Of a stretch of DNA of 64,000 nucleotides, positions 50,303 to 59,281 are shown one piece after another (positions within the stretch are counted from its first letter, which is position 1; every line of letters begins with the position of its first letter). The notes under the pieces are model-generated. The model did not search any database, was not told where the DNA came from, and was given only the letters and a program-made list of their open reading frames with translations. The stretch covers positions 45,005-109,004 of the forward strand of contig NZ_QZCG01000017.1 in assembly GCF_003591515.1 (NCBI RefSeq). The letters are read 5' to 3'. The DNA is from Paracoccus onubensis (GTDB lineage: Bacteria > Pseudomonadota > Alphaproteobacteria > Rhodobacterales > Rhodobacteraceae). A program made the translations under genes and the position numbers.

Positions 50303-51127
50303 ATGAGCTGCGCGCAAACCATAGCTGATTATGCCCTGCGGTCGATCGGCTTTGGCGAGCGGTTGCTGCCGCGAACCGATTTCACCCTGTGTCAGCAATT
50401 CACACTGATCGGTTCGGGCCTGATCTGGAATCTGTATTTCGCCTTTCTTGCGCTTTTCTTCGGCTTCTTCCTTGCCAACGGGCTTGCCCTGGCCAAGGCA
50501 AGCCGGAATCCGTGGCTGCGCAAACCTGCGGAATGGTTCATCTTCCTGTTCCGGGGAAGCCCGTTATTCATCCAGCTGTTTCTGGCCTATCAGGCTTTGG
50601 TGATGCTGCCCCGGGCCGGGATCGAAATCTTCGGATTTACCGTCGAGACAAGCTGGCTGACCAAGGCATGGGCCGGGGCATTGATCGTGCTGACCCTGAA
50701 CACCACGGCCTATGCGGCGCAAATCTTTCATGGCGCGCTCATGTCGGTCCCCAGAGGCGATATCGAGGCCGCGGATGCCTATGGTCTTGCCGGCTGGTCC
50801 AGATTCCGCCGGGTGATCTGGCCCACCATGATGCGACTGGCATGGCCATCCTATACGAATGAGGCGATCTTTCTGTTCCATGCCACGACGCTGGTTTTCT
50901 TTTCAAGCTTCCCGGCATTCCGGCAAAATGGCGACAGTCTCTATTACGCCAATTATTTCGCGGACAAGACCTTCAACCCGTTTGTGGCCTATCCCATCGT
51001 TGCAGGGTATTTCATTATCTGCACATTGATCCTGATCGGACTGTTCGGCATCGTGAACCGCTATCTGAACCGGCACCTGCCGGGAGCGGCAAGACGGCTG
51101 CGCTATCGTCCGCAACTTATGAGATAA
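50303..51127 (+). CDS. Polar amino acid ABC transporter permease (HisM-like)
   Basis: The 274-residue membrane protein has WFIFLFRGSPLFIQLFLAYQALVML, the EAADAYGLAGWSRFRRVIWPTMMRLAWPSYTNEAIFLFHATTLV coupling segment (in blocks), and about five TM helices. It pairs with the HisQ-like gene, 97 bp upstream, an unusually long gap for this family. I see no feature in that gap beyond a GAGAGGAAC ribosome site. It ends 3 bp before the GS-like gene. Confidence 0.9.
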   Translation: MSCAQTIADYALRSIGFGERLLPRTDFTLCQQFTLIGSGLIWNLYFAFLALFFGFFLANGLALAKASRNPWLRKPAEWFIFLFRGSPLFIQLFLAYQALVMLPRAGIEIFGFTVETSWLTKAWAGALIVLTLNTTAYAAQIFHGALMSVPRGDIEAADAYGLAGWSRFRRVIWPTMMRLAWPSYTNEAIFLFHATTLVFFSSFPAFRQNGDSLYYANYFADKTFNPFVAYPIVAGYFIICTLILIGLFGIVNRYLNRHLPGAARRLRYRPQLMR

Positions 51128-51130
51128 ATC

Positions 51131-52462
51131 ATGGAATGGCTGCGACAGCATCCCGACGTCAAGACCATCCGCGTGGCCGCGGCCGATCTGAATGGCGTGG
51201 CGCGGGGCAAGAGGATGCCGGCCCGCTTTGCCCAGAAACTGATGGAGGAAGGGACCAAGTTTCCCTATTCGGTGCTGAATCTCGATATCTGGGGCGAGGA
51301 TATCGATGACAGCCCGCTGGTGTTCGAATCCGGCGATCCCGACGGGCTTCTGCTGCCGACCGAGCGCGGCTTTCTGCCCATGCCGTGGCTGGATGCGCCG
51401 ACCGCGCTTCTGCCACTATGGATGTTCCATCCCGATGGCAGCCCCTATGCGGGCGATCCGCGGCAGGCATTGGCCCGCGTGGTCGAACGCTACAAGGCGG
51501 CAGGTCTGGTGCCGGTGGTGGCGACCGAGCTGGAATTCTTCCTGATCGACGATTCCGGCCGCCAGCTTCGCGTCGCGCCAAGCCCCCGCTCGGGCAAGCG
51601 GCGCACCGGCGGAGAGGTCCTCAGCCTGCGCGCCCTCGATGCGTTCGATCAGTTCTTTTCGGCGCTTTATGATGCTTGCGAGATGATGGATATCCCCGCC
51701 GATACCTCTATTTCCGAGGCCGGGCCGGGGCAGTTCGAAATCAACCTGATGCATCAGGCCGATCCGATGAAGGCCGCCGATGACACATGGCTGTTCAAGA
51801 TGCTGGTCAAGGGCGTGGCGCGCTCCTACGGCTTTGCGGCCAGTTTCATGGCCAAGCCCTATGACGCCTGGCCGGGCAGCGGGATGCATATGCATTTCTC
51901 GATCCTGACCGGGGATGGGCGCAATATCTTCGATGATGGCGGGGAAGCGGGCACCGATGTGATGCGCCATGCCGTGGCGGGTTGCCTGCGCGCCATGCCC
52001 GGCTCGACCTTGCTGTTCGCGCCGCACGAGAATTCATATGACCGGCTGGTGCCGAATGCCCATGCTCCCACAGGGATCGGCTGGGCCTATGAGAACCGGA
52101 CGGCGGCGATCCGTATCCCGTCCTCTTCCCCCAAGGCGCGGCGGATCGAGCATCGCGTGGCGGGTGGGGACGTGAATCCCTATCTGACAGTGGCAGCCAT
52201 TCTGGGCGCGGCTCTTAACGGGATAGAGGACCGCATCGATCCACCCGCTCCGTTCAAGGGCAATGCCTATGACAAGAATCTCGACCAGCTTCCCACCGAT
52301 TGGGGCGCGGCGATCGACGCATTCGACAAATGCAGCGATATGCGCCGCATCTTTCCCGATCACCTGATCGAGAATTACCTGATGACCAAGCGTCAGGAAC
52401 TGCATTACATGGCGGAATTGACCGATGAGGAAACGGTGGAGCTGTATCTCGATACGGTGTAA
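51131..52462 (+). CDS. Glutamine-synthetase family ligase (PuuA/GlnT-like)
   Basis: The 443-residue protein has the GS catalytic barrel: EAGPGQFEINLMH, GSGMHMHFSI, PHENSYDRLVPNAHAPTGIGW and AIRIPSSSP-ARRIEHRVAGGDVNPYL. The conserved ATP/metal residues are present, but the N-terminal domain is short and the sequence is of the type III-like group that gamma-glutamylates amines. With the transporter operon it probably handles an imported amine or amino acid by making a gamma-glutamyl compound; true ammonia assimilation is less likely. Confidence 0.85.
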   Translation: MEWLRQHPDVKTIRVAAADLNGVARGKRMPARFAQKLMEEGTKFPYSVLNLDIWGEDIDDSPLVFESGDPDGLLLPTERGFLPMPWLDAPTALLPLWMFHPDGSPYAGDPRQALARVVERYKAAGLVPVVATELEFFLIDDSGRQLRVAPSPRSGKRRTGGEVLSLRALDAFDQFFSALYDACEMMDIPADTSISEAGPGQFEINLMHQADPMKAADDTWLFKMLVKGVARSYGFAASFMAKPYDAWPGSGMHMHFSILTGDGRNIFDDGGEAGTDVMRHAVAGCLRAMPGSTLLFAPHENSYDRLVPNAHAPTGIGWAYENRTAAIRIPSSSPKARRIEHRVAGGDVNPYLTVAAILGAALNGIEDRIDPPAPFKGNAYDKNLDQLPTDWGAAIDAFDKCSDMRRIFPDHLIENYLMTKRQELHYMAELTDEETVELYLDTV

Positions 52463-52489
52463 TCAGGGCTGTCGCCTAAACCCCCGACC

Positions 52490-52651
52490 GGAATCAAGGG
52501 CCTGAAAGGCCCGCTGGGCAAGTGCCCGACCGCCCCTATGGGCGCTTTGGCGGAGTTGTCCTGCGGGTCAAGCGTCGTGCGGCGTTGCACCAGAAAGTGC
52601 GATCCACAGATGCCGGTGCGCCCACCCGCGGTCGGGCACTTGCCCGGCTCT
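52490..52651 (+). repeat. Structured repeat element B (partner of element A at 12793)
   Basis: GGAATCAA (52490-52497), hairpin P1 GGGCC-TGAAA-GGCCC (52498-52512), long-range stem P2 52513-52533 / 52628-52648 (21 bp, one G-U pair), then TCT. Inside is P3 CGCCC-CTAT-GGGCG. It fills most of the 282-bp gap between the GS-like gene and ettA; its end is 93 bp before the ettA start. The stem sequences differ from element A but pair equally well. Confidence 0.75.
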
Positions 52652-52744
52652 TGTCAGGAAGGGATTGCACGGATCAATAAGCAAGCACCCTTTCAAGCGC
52701 CGTCCCAATATCCTACATAGCGGCAAAACCAGCAGGAGATTCCG

Positions 52745-54400
52745 ATGGCGTCCTATCAGTTCGTGTATCACATGGACGGCGTGTCCAAGACCTATCCCGG
52801 CGGCAAGAAAGTGTTCGAGAATATCCGCCTGAACTTTCTTCCCGGCGTCAAGATCGGCGTTGTCGGCGTGAACGGCGCCGGTAAATCCACGCTGCTGCGG
52901 GTCATGGCCGGGCTGGACAAGGATTTCAGCGGTGAGGCATGGGCGGCCAAAGGGGCGACCGTGGGTTATCTGCCGCAGGAGCCTCAACTCGATCCTTCGC
53001 TGAATGTCCGCGAGAATGTCATGCTGGGCGTGGCAGCCAAGAAGGCCAAGCTTGATCGCTATAACGAACTGGCGATGAACTATTCGGACGAAACCGCCGA
53101 TGAGATGGCCGCGCTTCAGGACGAGATCGACGCCCAGAACCTGTGGGATCTGGACAGCCAGATCGATGTCGCGATGGAGGCCCTGCGCTGCCCCCCCGAC
53201 GATGCCGATGTCGAGACGCTTTCGGGCGGCGAACGACGCCGGGTGGCGCTGTGCAAGCTGTTGCTTGAAGCGCCAGACATGCTGCTGCTGGACGAACCGA
53301 CCAACCACCTGGACGCCGAGACGATCGCATGGCTGCAAAAGCACCTGATCGAATATTCCGGCACGATCCTGACCGTCACCCATGACCGTTATTTCCTTGA
53401 TGACATCACCAGCTGGATCCTGGAACTCGACCGCGGCCGGGGCATCCCTTACGAGGGCAATTATTCCGCATGGCTGGAACAGAAGGCCAAGCGGCTGGAG
53501 CAGGAAGGCCGCGAGGACAAGGCCAGGCAAAAGACGCTGGAACGCGAACTCGAATGGATCCGGGCCGGCGCCAAGGCGCGTCAGGCAAAGCAGAAAGCGC
53601 GGATCAATGCCTATAACGAAATGGCCAGCCAATCCGAGCGCGAAAAGCTGTCGCGTGCCCAGATCATCATTCCGAATGGCGAGCGTTTGGGCAACAAGGT
53701 GATCGAGGTCTCGGGCCTGAAAAAGGCGATGGGGGACAAACTTCTTATCGAGGGGCTTGATTTCAGCCTGCCGCCCGGCGGCATCGTTGGCGTGATCGGC
53801 CCGAACGGCGCGGGTAAATCGACCCTGTTCCGGATGCTGACCGGGCAGGAAAAACCCGACGAGGGCGAGATCACCTATGGCGATACCGTACAGCTTTCCT
53901 ATGTCGATCAGTCGCGCGACGCGCTTGCCGGGGACAAGACCGTGTGGGAGGAAATCAGCGGCGGGGCCGAGCAGATCGAGCTTGGCGACGTGCAGATGAA
54001 CAGCCGCGCCTATGCTTCCGCCTTCAATTTCAAGGGCGGCGATCAGCAGAAAAAGGTCGGCCAGCTTTCAGGCGGTGAGCGCAACCGGGTGCATATGGCC
54101 AAGCTTCTGAAAACCGGCGGCAATGTGCTGCTGCTGGACGAACCGACCAACGATCTGGATGTCGAGACCCTGCAGGCCATGGAGGCCGCGCTGGACGATT
54201 TCGCGGGCTGCGCGGTGATCATCAGCCACGACCGTTTCTTCCTTGACCGTCTTTGTACCCATATCCTTGCCTTCGAGGGCGATGCGCATGTCGAATGGTT
54301 CGAGGGCAATTTCGAGGCCTATGAGGAAGACAAGATCCGCCGCCTTGGACCGGATTCGATCGAGCCGAAACGGGTGAAGTACAAGAAATTCACCCGCTGA
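52745..54400 (+). CDS. ettA: Energy-dependent translational throttle protein EttA
   Basis: EttA is an ABC-F ATPase that binds the ribosomal E site and gates entry into the elongation cycle according to ATP/ADP level. The 551-residue protein has two ABC domains (Walker A GVNGAGKST near 40 and GPNGAGKST near 357; signatures LSGGERRRVALCKLL and LSGGERNRVHMAKLL). The characteristic arm insertion lies in domain 1 and a charged P-site tether between them (KAKRLEQEGREDKARQ; ARQAKQKARINAYNEM). No membrane domain. It is preceded by structured element B. Confidence 0.95.
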   Translation: MASYQFVYHMDGVSKTYPGGKKVFENIRLNFLPGVKIGVVGVNGAGKSTLLRVMAGLDKDFSGEAWAAKGATVGYLPQEPQLDPSLNVRENVMLGVAAKKAKLDRYNELAMNYSDETADEMAALQDEIDAQNLWDLDSQIDVAMEALRCPPDDADVETLSGGERRRVALCKLLLEAPDMLLLDEPTNHLDAETIAWLQKHLIEYSGTILTVTHDRYFLDDITSWILELDRGRGIPYEGNYSAWLEQKAKRLEQEGREDKARQKTLERELEWIRAGAKARQAKQKARINAYNEMASQSEREKLSRAQIIIPNGERLGNKVIEVSGLKKAMGDKLLIEGLDFSLPPGGIVGVIGPNGAGKSTLFRMLTGQEKPDEGEITYGDTVQLSYVDQSRDALAGDKTVWEEISGGAEQIELGDVQMNSRAYASAFNFKGGDQQKKVGQLSGGERNRVHMAKLLKTGGNVLLLDEPTNDLDVETLQAMEAALDDFAGCAVIISHDRFFLDRLCTHILAFEGDAHVEWFEGNFEAYEEDKIRRLGPDSIEPKRVKYKKFTR

Positions 54401-54414
54401 GGCCGGGATATCGC

Positions 54415-54448
54415 GGGCGCGGGGTGACGGCTTCCCATACCCGCGCCC
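54415..54448 (+). terminator. Hairpin after ettA
   Basis: A perfect 9-bp GC stem GGGCGCGGG / CCCGCGCCC with a 16-nt loop begins 15 bp past the ettA stop; only TCT follows, so termination strength is uncertain. Confidence 0.45.
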
Positions 54449-54598
54449 TCTGGCGCCCGGAAAAGGGGCGGGGGGCGGACATTTTGGCATCACCTGGCCA
54501 TATATTCCGCCCGCCCCACAAGAGCGTGATTGGCCGCCAGTATTCGGCCTCCTCTATCCTGAAAAGGATTTCGCGTTGATCGTGTGAAAGGATTACCG

Positions 54599-55228
54599 AT
54601 GCCAAGCCGCCGTCTTTTTCTTGTCAGTGCAGCCGCCTTTGCCGGTCTGGGGCCGGTTTCGGCTTTCGCGCAATCCGCCGATCGCCCCAATCCCATGCCC
54701 GAGGAATTGCGCAAGGATCTGGAACGCGATCCGACCGCGCCGGTATTGGGCAATCCCAAGGGCGATATCACCCTGACCGAATTTTTCGATTATAACTGCC
54801 CGTTCTGCCGCAAGATGGTTGGCACGGTGCAGAAGCTGATCTCTTCCGATCCGCAATTGCGGGTGGTTTACCGTGAATGGCCGGTTTTCGGCGAGGGATC
54901 GTATTTCGCGGCGCAGGCATCGCTGGCCTCGCTGAAACAGGGGAAATACTGGCAGTTTCACGCCGCGCTCATGGGCCTGAAAGAACGTGCGGTCGAGGCG
55001 ACCGTGATGCGTACCGCGCGCAAGGTCGGCCTGGACGAGGACAAACTGCGGGCCGATATGAAATTGCCCGAAGTGGAAAAGCATATCCGGAACAGCAGCG
55101 AACTTGCCGAACATATGGGGTTGATGGGGACGCCGACTTTCATCATCGGCGACGAAGGCATGTTCGGTGAAATGACCCTGAAGGAGATGCAGGAACTCGT
55201 TGCCCGGGGCCGCAAGACGCTGGGATAA
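54599..55228 (+). CDS. DsbA-family thiol:disulfide oxidoreductase
   Basis: The 209-residue protein has an N-terminal export signal with SRRLFLV, close to a Tat motif, and cleavage near AFAQ (about residue 25). The thioredoxin-like domain has the active-site CPFC in FFDYNCPFCRKMVGTV and the cis-proline loop MGTPTFIIGDEGMFG. It is of the Com1/DsbA-like group (ScsC/BdbD type). The ATG follows AAAGGA. Its partner DsbB-type protein is not in the window. It is convergent with dapD. Confidence 0.9.
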   Translation: MPSRRLFLVSAAAFAGLGPVSAFAQSADRPNPMPEELRKDLERDPTAPVLGNPKGDITLTEFFDYNCPFCRKMVGTVQKLISSDPQLRVVYREWPVFGEGSYFAAQASLASLKQGKYWQFHAALMGLKERAVEATVMRTARKVGLDEDKLRADMKLPEVEKHIRNSSELAEHMGLMGTPTFIIGDEGMFGEMTLKEMQELVARGRKTLG

Positions 55229-55248
55229 ATTCCCCCGGTGGGGCGAGT

Positions 55249-55271
55249 GCGGACGCAATAGCGTCTGCTTT
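55249..55271 (+). terminator. Terminator-like hairpin after the DsbA-family gene
   Basis: GCGGACGC / GCGTCTGC (8 bp, one G-U, AATA loop) followed by TTT, 20 bp past the stop. Confidence 0.55.
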
Positions 55272-55347
55272 CCCTCAACGGATGGATCGCGGCGCCCCTG
55301 CGCTTCAACCGAATGCCGAAGCGCCGCAGGTTGGTATGCGCCGCGCC

Positions 55348-56169
55348 CTAGTCGCGCAGCAATTCGTTGACCGAGGTCTTGGCCCGGGTCTTCGCATCCA
55401 CTCGCTTCACGATCACCGCGCAATACAGGTTCACGCCGTTCTTCGATGGCAGCGAACCCGACACCACTACCGAACCGGCGGGCACCTCGCCATACATGAT
55501 CTCGCCGGTTTCCCGATCCACGATCTTGGTGGACTGGCCGATATAGACGCCCATGCCCAGAACCGAGCCTTCGCGGACGATGCAGCCCTCGACCACCTCG
55601 GAGCGGGCGCCGATGAAGCAATCATCCTCGATGATGGTCGGTCCGGCCTGCAGGGGCTCAAGCACACCGCCGATGCCGACGCCGCCGGACAGATGCACAT
55701 TCTTGCCGATCTGCGCGCATGACCCCACCGTGGCCCAGGTATCGACCATCGTGCCCTCGCCCACATTTGCGCCAAGATTGACGAAGGATGGCATCAGCAC
55801 CGCGCCCTTACCGATGAATGCGCTGCGGCGCACGATCGCGCCCGGCACCGCGCGGAAACCGGCGGCGCGCCACTGGTTGTCGCCCCAGTCCTTGAACTTG
55901 CTGTCGACCTTGTCCCACCAGTTCGCGCCCTGCGGGCCACCGGCCATTTCTTCCATATCCTTCAGCCGGAAGGACAGCAAAACGGCTTTCTTCGCCCATT
56001 GGTTCACATGCCAGTCATTGCCGCGCTTTTCGGCAACCCGCAATGCGCCGTTATCCAGCCGGTTAAGCGCCTCTTCCACGGCCTCGCGGGCTTCCCCTTG
56101 CGTGGCGGGGGTGATATCTGCGCGCTTTTCCCATGCGGCTTCGATGGCTTTTTCCAGAGCTTGGGTCAT
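55348..56169 (-). CDS. dapD: 2,3,4,5-tetrahydropyridine-2,6-dicarboxylate N-succinyltransferase
   Basis: DapD succinylates tetrahydrodipicolinate with succinyl-CoA in diaminopimelate and lysine synthesis. The 273-residue protein has an alpha-helical N-terminus and a left-handed beta-helix of hexapeptide repeats (AFIGKGAVLMPSFVNLGANVGEG; SGGVGIGGVLEPLQA; GARSEVVEGCIVREG). It acts downstream of DapB at the left edge, but the genes are far apart. It is convergent with the DsbA-family gene and divergent from the LOG-family gene. Confidence 0.96.
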   Translation of the reverse strand: MTQALEKAIEAAWEKRADITPATQGEAREAVEEALNRLDNGALRVAEKRGNDWHVNQWAKKAVLLSFRLKDMEEMAGGPQGANWWDKVDSKFKDWGDNQWRAAGFRAVPGAIVRRSAFIGKGAVLMPSFVNLGANVGEGTMVDTWATVGSCAQIGKNVHLSGGVGIGGVLEPLQAGPTIIEDDCFIGARSEVVEGCIVREGSVLGMGVYIGQSTKIVDRETGEIMYGEVPAGSVVVSGSLPSKNGVNLYCAVIVKRVDAKTRAKTSVNELLRD

Positions 56170-56284
56170 GTCGGCGATTTTCCTGATCTGTCGGCTTCGG
56201 GTGGAAACTGTTCCTTCACGGCTATAAGCGTAGGAAAAGCCCTGTGCAATGCGCAGCGGCCGCCATTCCCGTCACGAGGACCAG

Positions 56285-57109
56285 ATGACCGACAAGGAAG
56301 ACACTACCCATTCCATGCCCCATAGCGATGAAGATGCGGCCCGCGCGGAACGTATTCCCGATACGCCCCAGACCCGGGCTCCGGCCTATCGGCTGGCCTA
56401 TATGGATCGGGAGTTTCTTCTGCGCAAGGAATTGCGGCCGGTGCGCTTGCAGCTTGAATTGCTGAAGCCCGAGATGATCATGGATGAACGCGGGATCGAG
56501 TCCACTGTGGTCCTGTTCGGCGGCGCAAGGATTCCCGCGCCTGAACATGCGGATGAGGCGCGAACCCCGATCCTGGGTGAACTGGCTAAATATTACGAAC
56601 AGGCCCGCCGTTTCGCCCATATCATGACAGAGCGCAGCATGCAGACTTATGGGCGCGAATATGTGATCTGCACCGGCGGCGGCCCCGGCGTGATGGAGGC
56701 CGGTAACAAGGGCGCCGAAGAGGCCGGCGGCCAGTCCATCGGCCTGTCCATCGTGCTACCGCATGAGCAGGCGCCGAATGCCTATGTCACCCCGGCGCTG
56801 TGTTTCAATTTCCATTATTTCGCCATCCGCAAGATGCATTTCCTGATGCGCGCCCGCGCGGTCACCGTCTTCCCCGGCGGTTTCGGAACGATGGACGAGC
56901 TGTTCGAAACGCTGACCCTGATCCAGACCGGACGGATGAAACGCATTCCGATCCTGTTGTTCGGCCGTGAATTCTGGGATGAGGTCATCAATTGGAAGGC
57001 ACTGGCGCGGGCAGGCACCATCAGCGATTCGGATCTGGATCTGTTCCGCTATGTCGAAACCGCCGATGAGGCCGTGAAGATCATCGACGAATGGGACGAG
57101 GCGGGTTGA
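56285..57109 (+). CDS. LOG-family protein (TIGR00730-type Rossmann fold)
   Basis: The 274-residue protein has the LOG motifs CTGGGPGVMEAGNKGAEEAG and PGGFGTMDELFETLTLIQTG. In related proteins this marks cytokinin-nucleotide phosphoribohydrolases, or PpnN-like nucleotide nucleosidases. It has an N-terminal extension of about 75 residues as in the longer bacterial group. The substrate is probably a nucleoside monophosphate, but this is inference. I use the ATG after GAGGA (MTDKEDTTH) rather than one 36 bp upstream. Confidence 0.85.
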   Translation: MTDKEDTTHSMPHSDEDAARAERIPDTPQTRAPAYRLAYMDREFLLRKELRPVRLQLELLKPEMIMDERGIESTVVLFGGARIPAPEHADEARTPILGELAKYYEQARRFAHIMTERSMQTYGREYVICTGGGPGVMEAGNKGAEEAGGQSIGLSIVLPHEQAPNAYVTPALCFNFHYFAIRKMHFLMRARAVTVFPGGFGTMDELFETLTLIQTGRMKRIPILLFGREFWDEVINWKALARAGTISDSDLDLFRYVETADEAVKIIDEWDEAG

Positions 57110-57139
57110 AACAGGCCCGGCCCGGCCCGGCCAATGCCC

Positions 57140-57226
57140 CTTCTTCTTCACTCAAATATTCCGGAGGCTGTTTGCGGGTCGCGCCACTGGTTCAAGAGAC
57201 CGGCCGGCGACGGGCAGCGCCCCCGC
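57140..57226 (+). repeat. CTTCTTCTTT 3'-end element, copy 7
   Basis: CTTCTTCTTCACTCAAATAT starts 30 bp past the LOG-family stop, in that gene's direction. It continues with the CGCCACTGGTTCAAG variant segment and CCGGCGACGGGCAGCGCCCC. The convergent rlmN gene ends just after it. Confidence 0.8.
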
Positions 57227-57251
57227 TTTTCACGAAATCCGTAGCGCCGCC

Positions 57252-58424
57252 TTACCCGGCAGCTTCCGCTGCAATCTGTGCGCGGTTCTTGCGGCCACGC
57301 TCGGTCGCGGATTTAAGCTGGCCGCAGGCGGCCATGATATCCTCTCCGCGCGGGGTGCGGATCGGGCTGGCATAGCCAGCCTTGTGGACGATATCCGCGA
57401 AAGCCTGAATCCGGTCCCAGCCTGAACGTTTATAGGGCGCACCGGGCCATTCGTTGAAGGGGATCAGGTTGATCTTGGCCGGGATGCCGCGAATCAGGCG
57501 GACCAGACGGCGGGCATCCTCATCGCTGTCGTTCACGCCGTCCAGCATCACATATTCAAAGGTGATCCGCTCGCTGTTGGACAGGCGCGGATATTCGCGC
57601 AGCGCGTCCAGCAATGCCTGAATATTCCAGCGGCGGTTGATCGGTACCAATGTATTGCGCACCTCGTCGGTGGTGGCATGGAAACTGACCGCCAGCAGGC
57701 AGCCGATTTCTTCGGCGGTGCGGGCGATTTCGGGAACGACGCCGCTGGTCGAAAGCGTGATCCGGCGGCGCGACAGGCTAAGCCCCTCGTTATCCATCAC
57801 CACCTTCATCGCATCGCGCACATTGTCGAAATTATACAGGGGTTCGCCCATGCCCATCAGGACGACATTGCTGATCAGCCGGGTTTCATCCCTGGGCGCG
57901 CCCGGAACCGGCCATTCGCCCAGATCGTCCCGCGCCACCATCACCTGCCCGACGATTTCGCCCGGGGTCAGGTTGCGCACCAGCTTCTGCGTGCCGGTAT
58001 GGCAGAAGGAACAGGTCAGCGTACAGCCGACCTGCGATGAAACGCATAATGTGCCGCGGCCTTCCTCGGGGATATAGACCGCCTCGACCTCATGCCCGCC
58101 AGCGATCCGCAGCAGATATTTGCGCGTGCCATCGGCACTGACCTGCCGCGAGACGATCTCGGGCAGTGAAATCTCGAAATGCTCGGCCAGCAGGGCGCGG
58201 TAATCCTTGGCCAGATTGGTCATCTGCGCAAAATCGCGCAGGCCCCAGTGATAGATCCATTGCCAGATCTGCCCGACGCGCATCTTCGCCTGTTTCTCGG
58301 CCGTGCCGGCGGCGATCAATGCCTCGCGCAATTGCCCGCGCGTCAGGCCGACGATATTCGTCCGCCCGGTTTCGGGAAGTTTTCGTGGGATGGTCAGAAC
58401 ATCCTGCGTGATCGGAGCAGACAT
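57252..58424 (-). CDS. rlmN: Dual-specificity rRNA/tRNA adenine-C2 methyltransferase RlmN
   Basis: RlmN is a radical-SAM enzyme that methylates C2 of A2503 in 23S rRNA and A37 in some tRNAs. The 390-residue protein has the cluster motif C-x3-C-x2-C in SSQVGCTLTCSFCHTGTQ, MGMGEPLYN, RRITLSTSGVVPEI and the late catalytic Cys in GEDIMAACGQL. I use the ATG giving MSAPITQDVLTIP, as upstream extensions are not conserved-looking. It stands alone between repeat copy 7 and the IalB-like gene. Confidence 0.95.
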   Translation of the reverse strand: MSAPITQDVLTIPRKLPETGRTNIVGLTRGQLREALIAAGTAEKQAKMRVGQIWQWIYHWGLRDFAQMTNLAKDYRALLAEHFEISLPEIVSRQVSADGTRKYLLRIAGGHEVEAVYIPEEGRGTLCVSSQVGCTLTCSFCHTGTQKLVRNLTPGEIVGQVMVARDDLGEWPVPGAPRDETRLISNVVLMGMGEPLYNFDNVRDAMKVVMDNEGLSLSRRRITLSTSGVVPEIARTAEEIGCLLAVSFHATTDEVRNTLVPINRRWNIQALLDALREYPRLSNSERITFEYVMLDGVNDSDEDARRLVRLIRGIPAKINLIPFNEWPGAPYKRSGWDRIQAFADIVHKAGYASPIRTPRGEDIMAACGQLKSATERGRKNRAQIAAEAAG

Positions 58425-58605
58425 GAGGGGCACCGGAGAATTGATTGAAGGCCCGGACATAAGCGAAGCCAGGCCGTAAATCAACCGCTCACGCAGGAGT
58501 CCCGCGATTGTCGGGGCGCCTGTGACATTGTGTGTTAAAACGCCACTATGGCACGAAAGCATCAGCCTTCGCACCATGATGGCAAGGATCAAGCGTCGCC
58601 GATCG

Positions 58606-59130
58606 CTACTGGCAACGCTCTTTCGCGGTATTCGTGGCTGCCGTGATGCCCGACAGGCTGAACGTATCCTTGGTGACCGTCCCGCGCGAGGAGCGGCCGG
58701 TGATCACGACCTCGGATCCTGCGCGCAGCGCCGCGATCAGCTTCTGATCTTCGTCCGGGCTGCCGGTCCAGGCGTTTTCACCCTCGGTGAACAGATTGAA
58801 TTTCTGTCCACCCACATCGACTTCGACTGTTGAGTCGGGTGCGAAAGGATAGCCGCCGGTAAAGGAGGCTTCGCCGTTATTTCCCGGGCGATAGGCGACA
58901 TAAAGGCGGATATCGCCCCGGGTCACCTCTTTCTCGTTGCCCTCGCTATCGGCGTTCACCGTCGATTTCGGGGGTGATACCGCCCAGCATTCCTTGGGAT
59001 TGTCGGCTGCGAATACCGTCCAGTCCCCTTCGGTTGCCACGACATTGTTGGATTCCTGTGCGCCCGCTGTCCCCAGCCCGGCCATCAGGAGCGCAACTGC
59101 GGTCATCCCGCGTAGCGTGAATTTTCCCAT
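58606..59130 (-). CDS. Invasion-associated locus B (IalB)-family exported protein
   Basis: The 174-residue protein has a Sec signal peptide (MGKFTLRGMTAVALLMAGLGTAGAQ, two blocks, cleavage about residue 25). An IalB-type domain follows with GDWTVFAADNPKECWAVSPPK and VTRGDIRLYVAYRPG. Two Cys may form a disulfide. The family is common in Rhodobacteraceae with no fixed function, despite the name from Bartonella. The ATG is 7 nt from GGAGA. Divergent from the asparaginase gene. Confidence 0.8.
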   Translation of the reverse strand: MGKFTLRGMTAVALLMAGLGTAGAQESNNVVATEGDWTVFAADNPKECWAVSPPKSTVNADSEGNEKEVTRGDIRLYVAYRPGNNGEASFTGGYPFAPDSTVEVDVGGQKFNLFTEGENAWTGSPDEDQKLIAALRAGSEVVITGRSSRGTVTKDTFSLSGITAATNTAKERCQ

Positions 59131-59281
59131 GCTCTGATCTCCTGCCATACTCTCGCCGCTTGGTTCGACGTTTTTGCTGATTGCGTCGGCCTTTTCAACC
59201 TTCTGTGGACAGGATACCGAAAAACGCGGCATGAAAAAGGGGAGCATGCGTAAAATCGCGCAATTGTCAGGGAGAAAATCG

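Noticed and set aside
58606..59130. Virulence factor based on the IalB name
   Set aside because: IalB-family proteins are widespread in free-living Rhodobacteraceae; the name does not imply invasion here.
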